A DNA stretch of 64,000 nt, taken from contig NZ_CP025113.1 of assembly GCF_002831585.1 (NCBI RefSeq), positions 6,897,001 through 6,961,000 of the forward strand, written 5' to 3'. Positions 1 through 8,667 of this stretch are shown in pieces; the stretch's first letter is position 1, and every line of letters starts with the position of its first letter. A program made the position numbers and the translations under genes. A model generated the notes under the pieces. The model ran no database searches, was not told where the DNA came from, and saw only the letters and a program-made list of their open reading frames with translations. The DNA comes from Bradyrhizobium sp. SK17. GTDB lineage: Bacteria > Pseudomonadota > Alphaproteobacteria > Rhizobiales > Xanthobacteraceae.

Positions 1-1548
1 GGTGAGGTAGTTGACCGTGGGTCCCTGGTATCCGAGCAAGACGGTAGCGACGTCAGTGTGGATCTGCGCCCACGCCGGCGTGGTCTTGGTCCCGTCGCGA
101 TAATAAAGGGTGCCATAATTGCCGTTCCACGCATCGAGCTTGACCGCATCGCCGCGGCAAGCCGGGTCGGACGTGGTTTGGCACTTTGGGCTCGTCGCGA
201 AATCCCAACCGGTGGGCTTCGACTGCCACAGGCCGTGGACGCTGGCATCGACGAGAGTAAAGCTATGCGCGGCGGTCGCTTCGTAGAGCTGCCCTCCCGC
301 CGTCAGTTGCTGCACGGTATCTCCGGTGCCGACGACCATGGTCGTGCCGCCCGTGTTGCCCACGAAGGCTTGCCCAGCGGAGTTCGTATACCAAAGCTTG
401 GTGCTGGGATCGACAAACCATAGATACGCGTTGCTCACATGCGGCGCCATGCTGGTCGCTTGAAGATTTGCTCCACCCGACGTCACATTGAAAAACCCGG
501 AAGTGCCGGTCAGGTAAGCCAGCAGGTAGCCGGTTTTTGCCTGGATGAAGTAGATGCCGTTTGTGACCGAACTAATGGCAGAGGCATTGTACCCGGTATT
601 GTAGAGCCCGGCCGACGAGAGCTCCCACAGATCGCCGGCAACTCCGTCAACATACCAGAATGCCGGTGCGGTTATGTTCGACGACGCCGCGGCGCTGGTG
701 AGATCGTACACCTGGTACGTGCGGTTAATTGGGGTTGGATCGAGGAAGCGCGTCTTTCCAAATGTCGGATTTGCGGGATCGGAGAGGCCGGAATACGCAT
801 AGAGCAGCGTCCGGAAGTCCAGCGTCCCCTGGGTGATCATGCCGATGTCTTCCTGCCGATAGACACCCTCGGGATTGCCCACCCGTTGCGAAAACTGGAC
901 GATCGCCGACTGCGCGACGCTTTGGTGGGTTAGCAGCCCCCAGAGGCTCACGGGCGCCACGATCGACACAGTTGGGTCGACGAACAAGTCGACGCCGGAC
1001 CCACCACCGGTGCCGGACCCAAACGCTGCAATGATCGAGTGATCGTCCACCGACGAATCCCGGCTGGTACCGAAATTGGTCACCATGAGCGTTGAATTTG
1101 GCTTGATCTGATAGAACAGTTGCAATGCCAGGGACGCAAACCCCTGGCAGGCGACCCCCATCGTCGCCCGATTGTTGATCGTATCGATTGCCGACATCGT
1201 GGTATTGATGCGCGTGCATGCGTCGATCAATTCGAACGCCAACGTGCTCGTGAAAATCAGCGCCAGGCCATCGTCGTTGATGCTGCCGTAGAGTGGCGAG
1301 GCCGCCGTCAATTTCGACAGAATTGCGCTCTTGGTGGAGCCGAACAAGCTGGTCAGCTGGGCCGCGAGCTGACCTTGGGCTGCATTAAACTGAGTTTCCG
1401 TTGTCTGCGCGGCGGCCGACGCGATCTGACTGAGCTGGCTCGTGGAGAAGAACTGCAGCTGCAAGCCTGGCTGCGAACTACATGACGCGGACGCCTGTAC
1501 GGAGAAACTCAATACGCACACCAAAAGCGCCCACATGAATCTGATCAT
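1..1548 (-). CDS. Secreted protein of unknown function, C-terminus beyond window
   Basis: The frame is open for 516 codons from the ATG at 1548 to the left edge with no stop. The start is supported by GGGAAAG just upstream, and a second in-frame ATG lies at 1536. Residues 1-21 are a classic Sec signal: a basic start, a hydrophobic core (WALLVCVLSFSV), then QASA. The mature part has scattered Cys and is rich in Ser, Thr and Gly. From about residue 290 it carries Trp/Tyr-rich stretches (FWYVDG, DLWELSSAG, YLWFVDPSTKLWYTN, GQLYEAT) that resemble repeated beta-propeller or tectonin-like blades. I do not recognise the family and propose no function beyond export to the periplasm or outside. Confidence 0.8.
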   Translation of the reverse strand, partial: MIRFMWALLVCVLSFSVQASASCSSQPGLQLQFFSTSQLSQIASAAAQTTETQFNAAQGQLAAQLTSLFGSTKSAILSKLTAASPLYGSINDDGLALIFTSTLAFELIDACTRINTTMSAIDTINNRATMGVACQGFASLALQLFYQIKPNSTLMVTNFGTSRDSSVDDHSIIAAFGSGTGGGSGVDLFVDPTVSIVAPVSLWGLLTHQSVAQSAIVQFSQRVGNPEGVYRQEDIGMITQGTLDFRTLLYAYSGLSDPANPTFGKTRFLDPTPINRTYQVYDLTSAAASSNITAPAFWYVDGVAGDLWELSSAGLYNTGYNASAISSVTNGIYFIQAKTGYLLAYLTGTSGFFNVTSGGANLQATSMAPHVSNAYLWFVDPSTKLWYTNSAGQAFVGNTGGTTMVVGTGDTVQQLTAGGQLYEATAAHSFTLVDASVHGLWQSKPTGWDFATSPKCQTTSDPACRGDAVKLDAWNGNYGTLYYRDGTKTTPAWAQIHTDVATVLLGYQGPTVNYLT

Positions 1549-1836
1549 GACTTTCCCGCGATGACATTGGAGGCGTGAGAACTTTCTTGTTCCGGTCAGG
1601 CACGAATTCTATCTGTAATTGACGGTAAGAAGATAATCACCCAAATGTTGTGACGCGATGATGACGAAGACGGCCAACAGCTCTCATCACGGCCGGCTAT
1701 CGCCGCCGCACCACAAAGGGCTCGACCATTCACTGACGCCCTGGGACGTAATGTTACCCACGACAAATCGCATCGCGCGGCGGCACTGTCCGGGGCGGGA
1801 ACAGCTCGAGGAATGACTTTGAGCCATCGACGCCAA
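1549..1836. other. Intergenic, no gene seen
   Basis: This stretch is upstream of the secreted-protein gene and should hold its promoter on the minus strand. I see no convincing ORF, RNA gene or strong promoter consensus. Confidence 0.5.
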
Positions 1837-2370
1837 GCAAGCAGCTCTGCCGGTGCAATTTGTCACTCTGCCGGAGTGGCCAGCTGAGCAGCCGCCACCG
1901 GTCGACTGGTTTGCGCACGGAAAGACTCCACGGGCCGACGTCACGATCCTGTCGGGAGACGGCGGCACGGGAAAGACGATGACGATGCCGCTGGCGAGCT
2001 GCGCGTCCGCGCGCGGCGCACAGGATTGGCTCGGGATCGTGATCGAGCTCCGTCCGGCGGTTTTCCTATTGGTGGAGGAGCGAGCGCGAGATACGGCGCA
2101 GGACGCATCGCATCGCTCGAGAACTGGCGTTTGACATGCACGAGTTGATCAACCTGCATTTTGGTGTCCGCGGATATCCGCGATGGTGCACTCGCGCTGG
2201 CCGATAAGGGCGTCACGAAAGCCCCCGCTGTTCACTGCGATCAAGGCAAAAGTGATCGCGCTGCGCCCAGCGCTCGTCGTGTTCGACAACATCGCCGCCT
2301 CGTTCTCGGGCAACCAGAACGCGCAGCTTCGTGAACCTGTGGCGAGGTCTGGCGCGCGCAAACGTTGCCT
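1837..2370 (+). pseudogene. Frameshifted RepA-like AAA ATPase (plasmid/phage helicase type)
   Basis: The first piece, read through the codons at 1853-2134, carries a Walker A motif (SGDGGTGKT) followed by QDWLG and AVFLLVEE, the order seen in RepA/RecA-fold ATPases of plasmids and phages. Reading then continues in another frame as RIARELAFDMHELINLHFG around 2106-2165, typical of the same family. A third frame (2183 on) gives RPALVVFDNIAASFSGN, the Walker B region. At least two frameshifts and an in-frame stop separate the pieces, so the gene is dead. The N-terminus and C-terminal domain are missing. It is probably a remnant of a lost plasmid or prophage module. Confidence 0.7.
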
Positions 2371-2397
2371 CTTACGCACTATTTCTACGATCCGTGA

Positions 2398-2622
2398 ATT
2401 CTCGATGAATCATCTGGTCTTCTCCCAGCTTACTCCGTCCCAACTGAGAAGTTCATCATCGTTCAGGAAGAGGAGCTTATCGTGCACTTGGGCGACGACG
2501 AATACGTCCTTTGCCAAGGCGATACGATGCACTTTGAAATCAAGTCGCCCTATACATTCTCGAATTCAGGCTTGGTAACGTGTGCCTACTACGTGATCAT
2601 AATCCGTAAACAAGCTGGATGA
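2398..2622 (+). pseudogene. Cupin-domain fragment of an HTH-cupin type protein
   Basis: The frame from 2398 to the TGA at 2620-2622 follows an in-frame stop at 2395. It reads as a cupin barrel: EKFIIVQEEELIVHLGDDEY, then VLCQGDTMHFEIKSPYTFSN. The pattern (I-V-x-E-x-E-x-x-V-H-L-G-D-x-x-Y-x-L-x-x-G-D) matches the C-terminal sensor cupin of XRE-cupin regulators or small cupin_2 proteins. There is no start codon with a ribosome site and no HTH, so I treat it as a truncated relic. Confidence 0.55.
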
Positions 2623-3152
2623 TCGGCTCAAGGAGGCGAAAGACCGGAACGCGCTCGATCTTGCTTGTGTCGTCCGACAATGTCGGCCTGACTTAGCACA
2701 AGTTCAAGGCGCAGTTGCGAGAACCCCAAGGTAACCGAGGTCGGCATACATTGCTTTGGAGACTCAACGCCGTCATGGCAACGTTCAGCGCACCGTGTGG
2801 CAACTACGGTCCCTCCAGCAAGCTGCTCCAACTACGGATCAACACCCAAATTTGCGGTGAATATCCAGCGGAATACTGAAGAGCTATGCGAACGGCCTCA
2901 AGGCACCAAGGGACAGAGTAATACCGCTACGCGGTATCGCACGACCGCCCTCGTCAGGGTCAAGGCCGTAGCGATCGAAAAAGAGAGCTGCTCCACGGAG
3001 CAGCTCAAGTCAGGGAGGAAATTCGCACTGGCTCATGAAGCCACTGCATGCGGGCGACTTCCATTATCGACAAGGAAGACCTCCGGTGGGCATGCCGGAG
3101 GCCTCGGAGATTTTACTGAAGACGAGCAGCTTCTCCCTTTGCTTGCGGTGAA
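2623..3152. other. Intergenic, no gene seen apart from hairpins
   Basis: About 530 bases downstream of the porin stop contain no ORF with a credible start or family resemblance. They hold two strong stem-loops: 2985-3006, listed separately, and 3080-3101 (CCTCCGG/CCGGAGG, 8-base loop). Confidence 0.5.
2985..3006 (-). terminator. Putative rho-independent terminator for the porin
   Basis: A perfect 9-bp stem (GAGCTGCTC / GAGCAGCTC) with a 4-base loop is followed on the minus strand by TCTTTTT. It lies about 147 bases past the porin stop. The stem at 3080-3101 is closer to the stop but lacks a T-tract. Confidence 0.6.
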
Positions 3153-4712
3153 CTAGAAGTTTCGCTGTGCACGGAGGAGCATAAGCAGAGTGTTCTGGTC
3201 CTTGAGTTCGTACACGGCTGCAGGCTTGCCGATCGAAGCGCTGGCCGTCGTGACTGTACCGGCATACTTCTGATCAAGATGGGTGTAGGTCAGGTCGCCT
3301 GAGAAGGTCAGATTCTTGACCGGCGTCCAGCGCGTAATCACACCGAGCTGCGCAATGTTGTAGTCCGGATCGCAGCTGGTGACGCCGGCAGCGCCAAATA
3401 CAGCGCGGAACGAGCCCCCGACGCCGCCCACGCCACAGATCAACGACTTCGAGGCGCTATTGTAACGTACAGCAGCGTACGCACCGTAGATGGACGAATT
3501 CCAGAATGGATCCCAGTTGTGCGTGTACGCACCGCGCATGCCCCAGGTCTGGATCAGTTGCTGCTGGGTGCCGACCGCGAACACTGAATCCGGCGCGAAT
3601 CCGAAGCCGACGCTCTGGTAGGCACCGGCCAGGCTGGTGCCGCCATAGACTGTGTTCGCTCCAGCCCACCCGCCAGCCAGTTCAGAAATGTTGTAGCGGG
3701 TTGCACCGTCGGTATAGACGCCCTGGATATTGATCGTATCGCCGGCTCCTGTCGGGATATTCCTGATCGACAAGGCCAGCTGACCGGCCCAGCCCCATCT
3801 GTCGTCCGGGTGCCCGGCAAGCTCAGTACCACCGTAATACGCGGCGTGACTATCGTGCGCCGCAAATGATGCCTGGAACAGTCCCCAGGCCTGATCGACC
3901 CGAAGCGAAGCGATGAAATCGGGAACGATCGTTCCGGCGTAGTCGCTGGCGCCGTAAGCACCGCCGGCACTGATATTGTTCACTCCGGCCTGAAAGTATG
4001 CAGTCGGGTCTTGCGCCGAAACCGAAAGCGTCATTCCCTGACCAAAGTCGGCGGTGTAGGAGAACTGGTTCACGCCGGTGATCGTGCTGGTGCCTCCGAC
4101 CAGACCGTCGAAAGTGTTTCCGGGATAGTTGGTCCACGGCGGGCTGAACTGTGAGATCGCCTTGCCGATCGTGAATCCTGCAAACTGGATGAACGCATAA
4201 TAGACACCGACTGTGCCCGCGGCGACGGCACCTGCGCTCGCGTTGTTCGGTGCCTGGGCCGGAGACACCGTCGCGCTTCCACCAAGAGCGGAGTAGATCG
4301 TCGAGCCGGCTACGGCCGGATTCCCCGAATAGTTGTCGGTCGTCCAGTTGAAGTTGGCGTCCATGTAAGTACGAACCACGCCATATTCCGTCGCCGTCCG
4401 GGTATCGAGGCTGACATCCGCACGCGAGCGCCCGGTGTAACCGTTGGTAAAGCGGTTATTCGCGCCGCCAGCGCCGGAGGTGTTTCCATTGTTGTCAGCG
4501 TTCGAGTTTGCGACGACGTCAACCCGCATGTAGCCACCGAGCTTGATGCAGGTGTCGGTACCCGGAACGTAGTAGAAGCCCGGCCCGTACAGGGAGCACA
4601 CCTTCACGTACTCGACCGCCTTGGCCTTCAGCGGAAGATCTGCTGCACGGGCTCCACCAACTGCGACGAGAGCTGCGGCCGAGCCGAGAACAAGGCTTTT
4701 TGTCACCTTCAT
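3153..4712 (-). CDS. Outer-membrane porin, Omp2b/Porin_2 family
   Basis: This 519-residue protein should form a trimeric beta-barrel channel for small solutes in the outer membrane. The start is the ATG at 4712, giving MKVTKSLVLGSAAALVAVGG and a signal cleaved after ARA. GGAGG lies 7 bases upstream, and a longer reading from 4739 adds only leader sequence. The mature N-terminus (ADLPLKAKAVEYVKVCSLYG) and the CIKLGGYMRVD motif with paired Cys are the signature of rhizobial porins. The body is rich in Gly, Asn, Tyr and Thr, and the chain ends in a terminal Phe (LLRAQRNF), the outer-membrane insertion signal. It is monocistronic. Confidence 0.93.
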   Translation of the reverse strand: MKVTKSLVLGSAAALVAVGGARAADLPLKAKAVEYVKVCSLYGPGFYYVPGTDTCIKLGGYMRVDVVANSNADNNGNTSGAGGANNRFTNGYTGRSRADVSLDTRTATEYGVVRTYMDANFNWTTDNYSGNPAVAGSTIYSALGGSATVSPAQAPNNASAGAVAAGTVGVYYAFIQFAGFTIGKAISQFSPPWTNYPGNTFDGLVGGTSTITGVNQFSYTADFGQGMTLSVSAQDPTAYFQAGVNNISAGGAYGASDYAGTIVPDFIASLRVDQAWGLFQASFAAHDSHAAYYGGTELAGHPDDRWGWAGQLALSIRNIPTGAGDTINIQGVYTDGATRYNISELAGGWAGANTVYGGTSLAGAYQSVGFGFAPDSVFAVGTQQQLIQTWGMRGAYTHNWDPFWNSSIYGAYAAVRYNSASKSLICGVGGVGGSFRAVFGAAGVTSCDPDYNIAQLGVITRWTPVKNLTFSGDLTYTHLDQKYAGTVTTASASIGKPAAVYELKDQNTLLMLLRAQRNF

Positions 4713-5152
4713 GTTAAACCTCCAAACCGTTGCAAACAAAAATGCGGCCTATCCACCTCCTGTGAATGTCCGCCCCCTCCCCCGAAGCGGTTTCCGGTCA
4801 GGATCGAAAACGATGCTGACAGAGCCAGGCTCTCGAGAGGCGCAAAGCGGACGACTCCGCTCCTCGCATTGCTACGATGAATGAAGAAACCTGCTGCGCA
4901 GAGCGCGAACTAGGTACGTTGCGGACGAACCGAATATTCGATGACGACGGTGTGACTGAATGGCGCCAGAAGCGTTCGATACGTACTCAACACGGACCAG
5001 GCCCGCGCTTCGTGATCCTGATCTGAGCCAGTCACGCGGTCGGTCGACCTAGCCTGTAGAGGACTGTTATCATTTTGCGTCGGCCATGCATTCTCTCGTT
5101 CCGGTCTCGTACGCACGTCCGGACTGTCGTCGAGAATGTCCGTGATTCAAGA
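4713..5152. other. Intergenic between crp-type gene and porin
   Basis: About 440 bases hold the porin promoter region and the 3' flank of the Crp/Fnr gene. I could not pick a convincing promoter. The short ORFs here show no family features. Confidence 0.4.
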
Positions 5153-5977
5153 TCAGGCTCTGGAAAGCGGCCGTCCAAGAAAGTCATCCAGCCGATATCC
5201 CGCAGCATTCTCGGCCTGCGCATACGCCCCCGAAATGACACTGTAACAACCACAGGCCTTCTGCTGGAGGCCTCTATGATCGTTGATCTGCAGTACGCCA
5301 CGCATCTTTCTTATCAAGCCGAGCTCCTCGAATCGCAGAAGCGCTTCAGTCACTCCGGCGCGCCGCATTGCCAGCGCCATTGAGAGGTAGTCGTGAGTGA
5401 CCGGCAGAACGTCGCCATCGATGGCATCGGCTGCCAGACAAAGCCAGCATGCCAGACGCGGCATCAACTCGTGTCGGGCGCCACAGAGAGCTGCTTGCGT
5501 GCTGTGGACGTTCAACGCCTGAGCGTAGCGCAGCAGCCGCTCAAGAACATCCGGATATTCTCTCATGACGCGACGCAGATCGTCTGAACGGATTCGCAAC
5601 GAGTTTCCGGAGAAGAGAACGATGGATTGCTGGGTCGGAATGGATCCCCCGAGAAGAAACGGTATTCCGACAGCTCCCCTGTACCCTGTAATGGCAGTCT
5701 CGAGCAGACCTTCCGGCGCAACGATCCGCAGCGAAACGATGCCCGATTCCAGAAAGTAGACGTGGTCAACACGTCGCCTGGGCTCTTGCAGGATCGTTCG
5801 CGCCTTCAGACGACATGGCTCGAGAAGCGGGCCAATTGCCGCGCGCTCGGCCACCGCAAGGCCAGCCAGAAGCACATTCCTCGTGGATGGTTGCCCGTTT
5901 GTCTGCGCAAGAATTTGCCTGTCCCCCGATCGGGTACCGCCTTCTTCCGGTTGGGCACCAGCAATGAATCTGCTCAT
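5153..5977 (-). CDS. Crp/Fnr family transcriptional regulator
   Basis: This 274-residue regulator has a cyclic-nucleotide-binding-type beta-roll in the first half (FLESGIVSLRIV, then GYRGAVGIPFLLGG) and a winged HTH near residues 190-245 (THDYLSMALAMRRAGVTEAL, then GLIRKMRGVLQI). The chosen start is the ATG at 5977, with AGAAGG about 7 bases upstream; the ORF extends to 6007. No N-terminal iron-sulfur Cys set as in FNR is visible. The body matches the abundant Bradyrhizobium subgroup with RRAGVT or RRTSVT in the recognition helix. Its promoter holds a perfect 16-bp palindrome (6142-6157) that recurs at three other promoters in the window, so it may be autoregulated and head that regulon. Confidence 0.88.
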   Translation of the reverse strand: MSRFIAGAQPEEGGTRSGDRQILAQTNGQPSTRNVLLAGLAVAERAAIGPLLEPCRLKARTILQEPRRRVDHVYFLESGIVSLRIVAPEGLLETAITGYRGAVGIPFLLGGSIPTQQSIVLFSGNSLRIRSDDLRRVMREYPDVLERLLRYAQALNVHSTQAALCGARHELMPRLACWLCLAADAIDGDVLPVTHDYLSMALAMRRAGVTEALLRFEELGLIRKMRGVLQINDHRGLQQKACGCYSVISGAYAQAENAAGYRLDDFLGRPLSRA

Positions 5978-6136
5978 ACCAAACCTTCTCTCGTGGCGTC
6001 GACGCAACCCCTCTTGTTTCCTCGCGCGACGTCAGAGCAGCCCGTAGCTGACCGCAATCCATCCGAGGCGCTGCAATCTTCCCGGCGCCTTGCCGCGACA
6101 CCCAGGAGCGAATGCGTGCGCTACCGAAGGCAAATC

Positions 6137-6164
6137 AATATAACTGAAATTTCAGTTTTGTCAA
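6137..6164 (-). promoter_or_regulatory. Sigma70-like promoter with operator palindrome in its spacer
   Basis: On the minus strand the site reads TTGACA (6164-6159), a 16-base spacer, then TATATT (6142-6137). The spacer is almost entirely the perfect palindrome AACTGAAATTTCAGTT (6142-6157). It points at the Crp/Fnr gene about 160 bases away. An operator between -35 and -10 usually means repression. The half-site layout ACTGA-N4-TCAGT has the same 5-4-5 spacing as FNR/FixK boxes. Confidence 0.65.
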
Positions 6165-6188
6165 TAACAACGGACGATCTGCAGGCCT

Positions 6189-7568
6189 CTAACACTCCAC
6201 GACATTCACTGCCAGACCGCCCAGCGACGTCTCCTTGTAGGTGGACTTCATGTCCTCGCCGGTTTGCTTCATGGTGCGGATCACGGCGTCAAGCGAAACG
6301 CTGTGCGTGCCATCACCAAGCAGCGCCATCCGCGCAGCATTGATGGCCTTCACCGCACCCATCGCATTGCGCTCGACGCAAGGGATCTGCACGCGTCCCC
6401 CCACCGGATCGCAGGTCAGGCCAAGGTTGTGCTCCATGCCGATTTCGGCCGCGTTCTCCACCTGTGCAGGCGTACCGCCCTGCGCGGCGACCAGCGCGCC
6501 TGCGGCCATCGAGCATGCCACACCCACCTCGCCCTGGCAGCCCACTTCGGCACCGGAGATGGACGCGTTGGTCTTGTAGAGCATGCCGATCGCGGCGGCC
6601 GTCAAAAGGAATTCAACCACACCGTCATCATTGGCGCCGGGCACGAAGCGCATGTAGTAGTGCAACACAGCAGGCACTATGCCGGCAGCACCGTTCGTTG
6701 GAGCGGTAACCACTCGCCCGCCGGCTGCGTTCTCCTCATTGACGGCCATGGCGAAGGCATTGACCCAATCCATCAGCGTCAACGGATCATTGCCTGCGTC
6801 CTGCATCAGGCGGCGATACAGGGCCGGCGCACGGCGGCGCAGGTGCAGCGGGCCAGGCAACGGCTGTTCAGCATCCGCGTTATCCACACCCAGGCCGCGC
6901 GACACAGATGCCTGCATGACTCTCCAGATCTGAAGCAATCCGTCACGCACTTCAGCTTCCGTGCGCCAGCAGCACTCGTTGGCCATTACCAGCCGGGCGA
7001 TTGAGCCGCCCTGCTCCCGTGTCAGCGCAAGCAGTTCGTCCCCGGTCCGGAACACAAAAGGCAACCTGACCGCATGGCCAACGTCGGCTGGTGCGCCCGC
7101 GTCGCCCTCGACCACGAAACCCCCACCCACCGAGAAGTAATGCGCCTCATGTAAAACCTGTCCCAGCTCATCGAGCGCTACCGCTCGCATCGCGTTCGGA
7201 TGCTGAGGGAGCGAGCGTTCGCCTAGAAAAACAATGTCGCGCGGCGGGTCGAATGCGATCGGGTAAGCCCCCAGCAGCGGCAGGCGCTTGTCGCGCCTGA
7301 CCGCTGTCAACAGTGTTGCTGCGCGAGCCGGGTCAACGGTGTCCGGCGCTTCCCCCAGCAGGCCCAGCATCACGCCCTGGTCCGTCGCGTGGCCGCGGCC
7401 GGTTGCCCCCAGAGAACCGAACAGCTCAACCTGCACGCGGGCCACGCGCGGAAGCAAACCTCGCGCCTTGAGCGAGCTTGCGAACATCAACGTCGCACGC
7501 ATCGGACCGACCGTGTGCGAACTTGAGGGACCGATGCCAACCTTGAAAATATCGAACACGGACAGCAT
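6189..7568 (-). CDS. sdaA: L-serine dehydratase (L-serine ammonia-lyase), single-chain iron-sulfur type
   Basis: This cytosolic enzyme deaminates L-serine to pyruvate and ammonia. It is 459 residues from the ATG at 7568 ([19 protein letters not shown]), with GGAGGAT 6 bases upstream. The N-terminal beta domain contains the [11 protein letters not shown] motif. The catalytic alpha domain contains [20 protein letters not shown], then [20 protein letters not shown], which supplies the three Cys of the [4Fe-4S] cluster, and ends in [12 protein letters not shown], with the terminal Cys proposed to occupy the active site in this family. Length is normal for the one-polypeptide form. It is the last gene on this strand before the crp promoter; the 223-base gap upstream with two dyads suggests its own promoter. 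Confidence 0.95.
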   Translation of the reverse strand: MLSVFDIFKVGIGPSSSHTVGPMRATLMFASSLKARGLLPRVARVQVELFGSLGATGRGHATDQGVMLGLLGEAPDTVDPARAATLLTAVRRDKRLPLLGAYPIAFDPPRDIVFLGERSLPQHPNAMRAVALDELGQVLHEAHYFSVGGGFVVEGDAGAPADVGHAVRLPFVFRTGDELLALTREQGGSIARLVMANECCWRTEAEVRDGLLQIWRVMQASVSRGLGVDNADAEQPLPGPLHLRRRAPALYRRLMQDAGNDPLTLMDWVNAFAMAVNEENAAGGRVVTAPTNGAAGIVPAVLHYYMRFVPGANDDGVVEFLLTAAAIGMLYKTNASISGAEVGCQGEVGVACSMAAGALVAAQGGTPAQVENAAEIGMEHNLGLTCDPVGGRVQIPCVERNAMGAVKAINAARMALLGDGTHSVSLDAVIRTMKQTGEDMKSTYKETSLGGLAVNVVEC

Positions 7569-7751
7569 TTGGTATCCTCCTGAAGGCAGGCAGAACCGGA
7601 CTGGATTGCACAGCACATCAAGGCCACTCCATCACCGGAAACGGCGCGGGTGACCCACAAGGCGAGCGATGACGCCAGCCGCAACGCCGAAGGCGCGCAT
7701 TCCGCCCTCGACCAGAATTGATTCTTCAGAACCGCCGTCGGGGACTGGTTT

Positions 7752-7775
7752 CCTGATCAGGACACTTCATGTCCT
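7752..7775. promoter_or_regulatory. Overlapping dyads upstream of sdaA, possible operator
   Basis: CCTGATCAGG (7752-7761) runs into AGGACA-CTTCA-TGTCCT (7759-7775). Two overlapping inverted repeats in the only gap between the GntR gene and sdaA suggest a regulator site for sdaA. They could instead be a weak transcript end for the GntR gene, although no T-tract follows. Confidence 0.35.
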
Positions 7776-7791
7776 GTCCATTTTCGTCAGC

Positions 7792-8448
7792 CTAGTTCTT
7801 CCGGCGAAAGTCGACGAACTTGGGAAACTCGCTCAGCAGATGTCTCATCGCACGTTCTGCGCCTTCCGCATCGCGTCGCTGGATAGCGGCGATTACCTCG
7901 AGGTGATCGGCAAGGTTCTCACGTCGGGCCTGATCGGTCATCCTCGGCGAATTGGCGTACCAGAAGCGGAGAGCATTGTTGGACAGAACGGTGATCTGCC
8001 GCTCGAGAAACGCATTCTTCGTTGCCGCAGCGACGGATCGATGAAACTGCTGATCGACGCCGACGAGTTCACGTATGTTTCGTGTCTTGACGATCTCGCG
8101 GTACCGCTTGCCTAAATCCAGAAGTTTCCTGATGTCCAAGTCTTCGGCCCGCTTCGCAGCCATGTTGGCGGCAACCGGCTCTACCATGACCCGCATCTCA
8201 TACAGATCCTGAAGCTCACGCACCCCCAAGGCCGCAATCTTCGTGCCGATTCGAGGTTGCCGCTCGACCATCCCCTCAATTTCAAGTCGAGCAAGCGCAT
8301 CGCGAATGCCGGCAAGACCGATATCAAAGCTCTGTGCCAGCCCCTTCTCATCCACAGCCGATCCGGGTGCCAGATCGCCAAATACAATGGCCTCCAGTAC
8401 CCGCTCGTAGGCCTCCTCGCGTCTGCTCATCGTCATTTGTGAAAACAT
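7792..8448 (-). CDS. GntR family regulator, FCD subfamily
   Basis: This is about 218 residues from the ATG at 8448; the open frame continues to 8616, and starts at 8484 or 8436 are also possible because no ribosome site stands out. The N-terminal winged HTH includes YERVLEAIVFGDLAPGSAVD, then GLAGIRDALARLEIEGMVER. The C-terminal all-helical FCD effector domain carries DLYEMRVMVEP, a DQQFH motif and DHLEVIAAIQRRD, which give the Asp and His residues that usually bind a metal and a small acid. FCD members often respond to hydroxy or amino acids. It lies 219 bases after the amidase stop and probably controls the amidase-monooxygenase-RidA genes or sdaA. Confidence 0.85.
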   Translation of the reverse strand: MFSQMTMSRREEAYERVLEAIVFGDLAPGSAVDEKGLAQSFDIGLAGIRDALARLEIEGMVERQPRIGTKIAALGVRELQDLYEMRVMVEPVAANMAAKRAEDLDIRKLLDLGKRYREIVKTRNIRELVGVDQQFHRSVAAATKNAFLERQITVLSNNALRFWYANSPRMTDQARRENLADHLEVIAAIQRRDAEGAERAMRHLLSEFPKFVDFRRKN

Positions 8449-8667
8449 CGTCAATGGGTTGCTTCCACTGTTATCTGTCACCATAAGGCGAGGAACTGTC
8501 AAGATAATCCCCCGGCCCGAGCAGACTCCCGCGCTTTCAGAACATAAATCGACCATCCGCATCAAGGTTATCCCTGCCTCCGGTTCGGCAAGACGCTCGT
8601 CAGTCGAATCAGCCATTGCCGGATCGACTGACGCGTCCCGCCCTACGACGTCTGAAACGTACCTCCG

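Noticed and set aside
3080..3101. Second hairpin after the porin as its main terminator
   Set aside because: The stem is strong but lacks a T-tract on the minus strand; the hairpin at 2985-3006 fits better.
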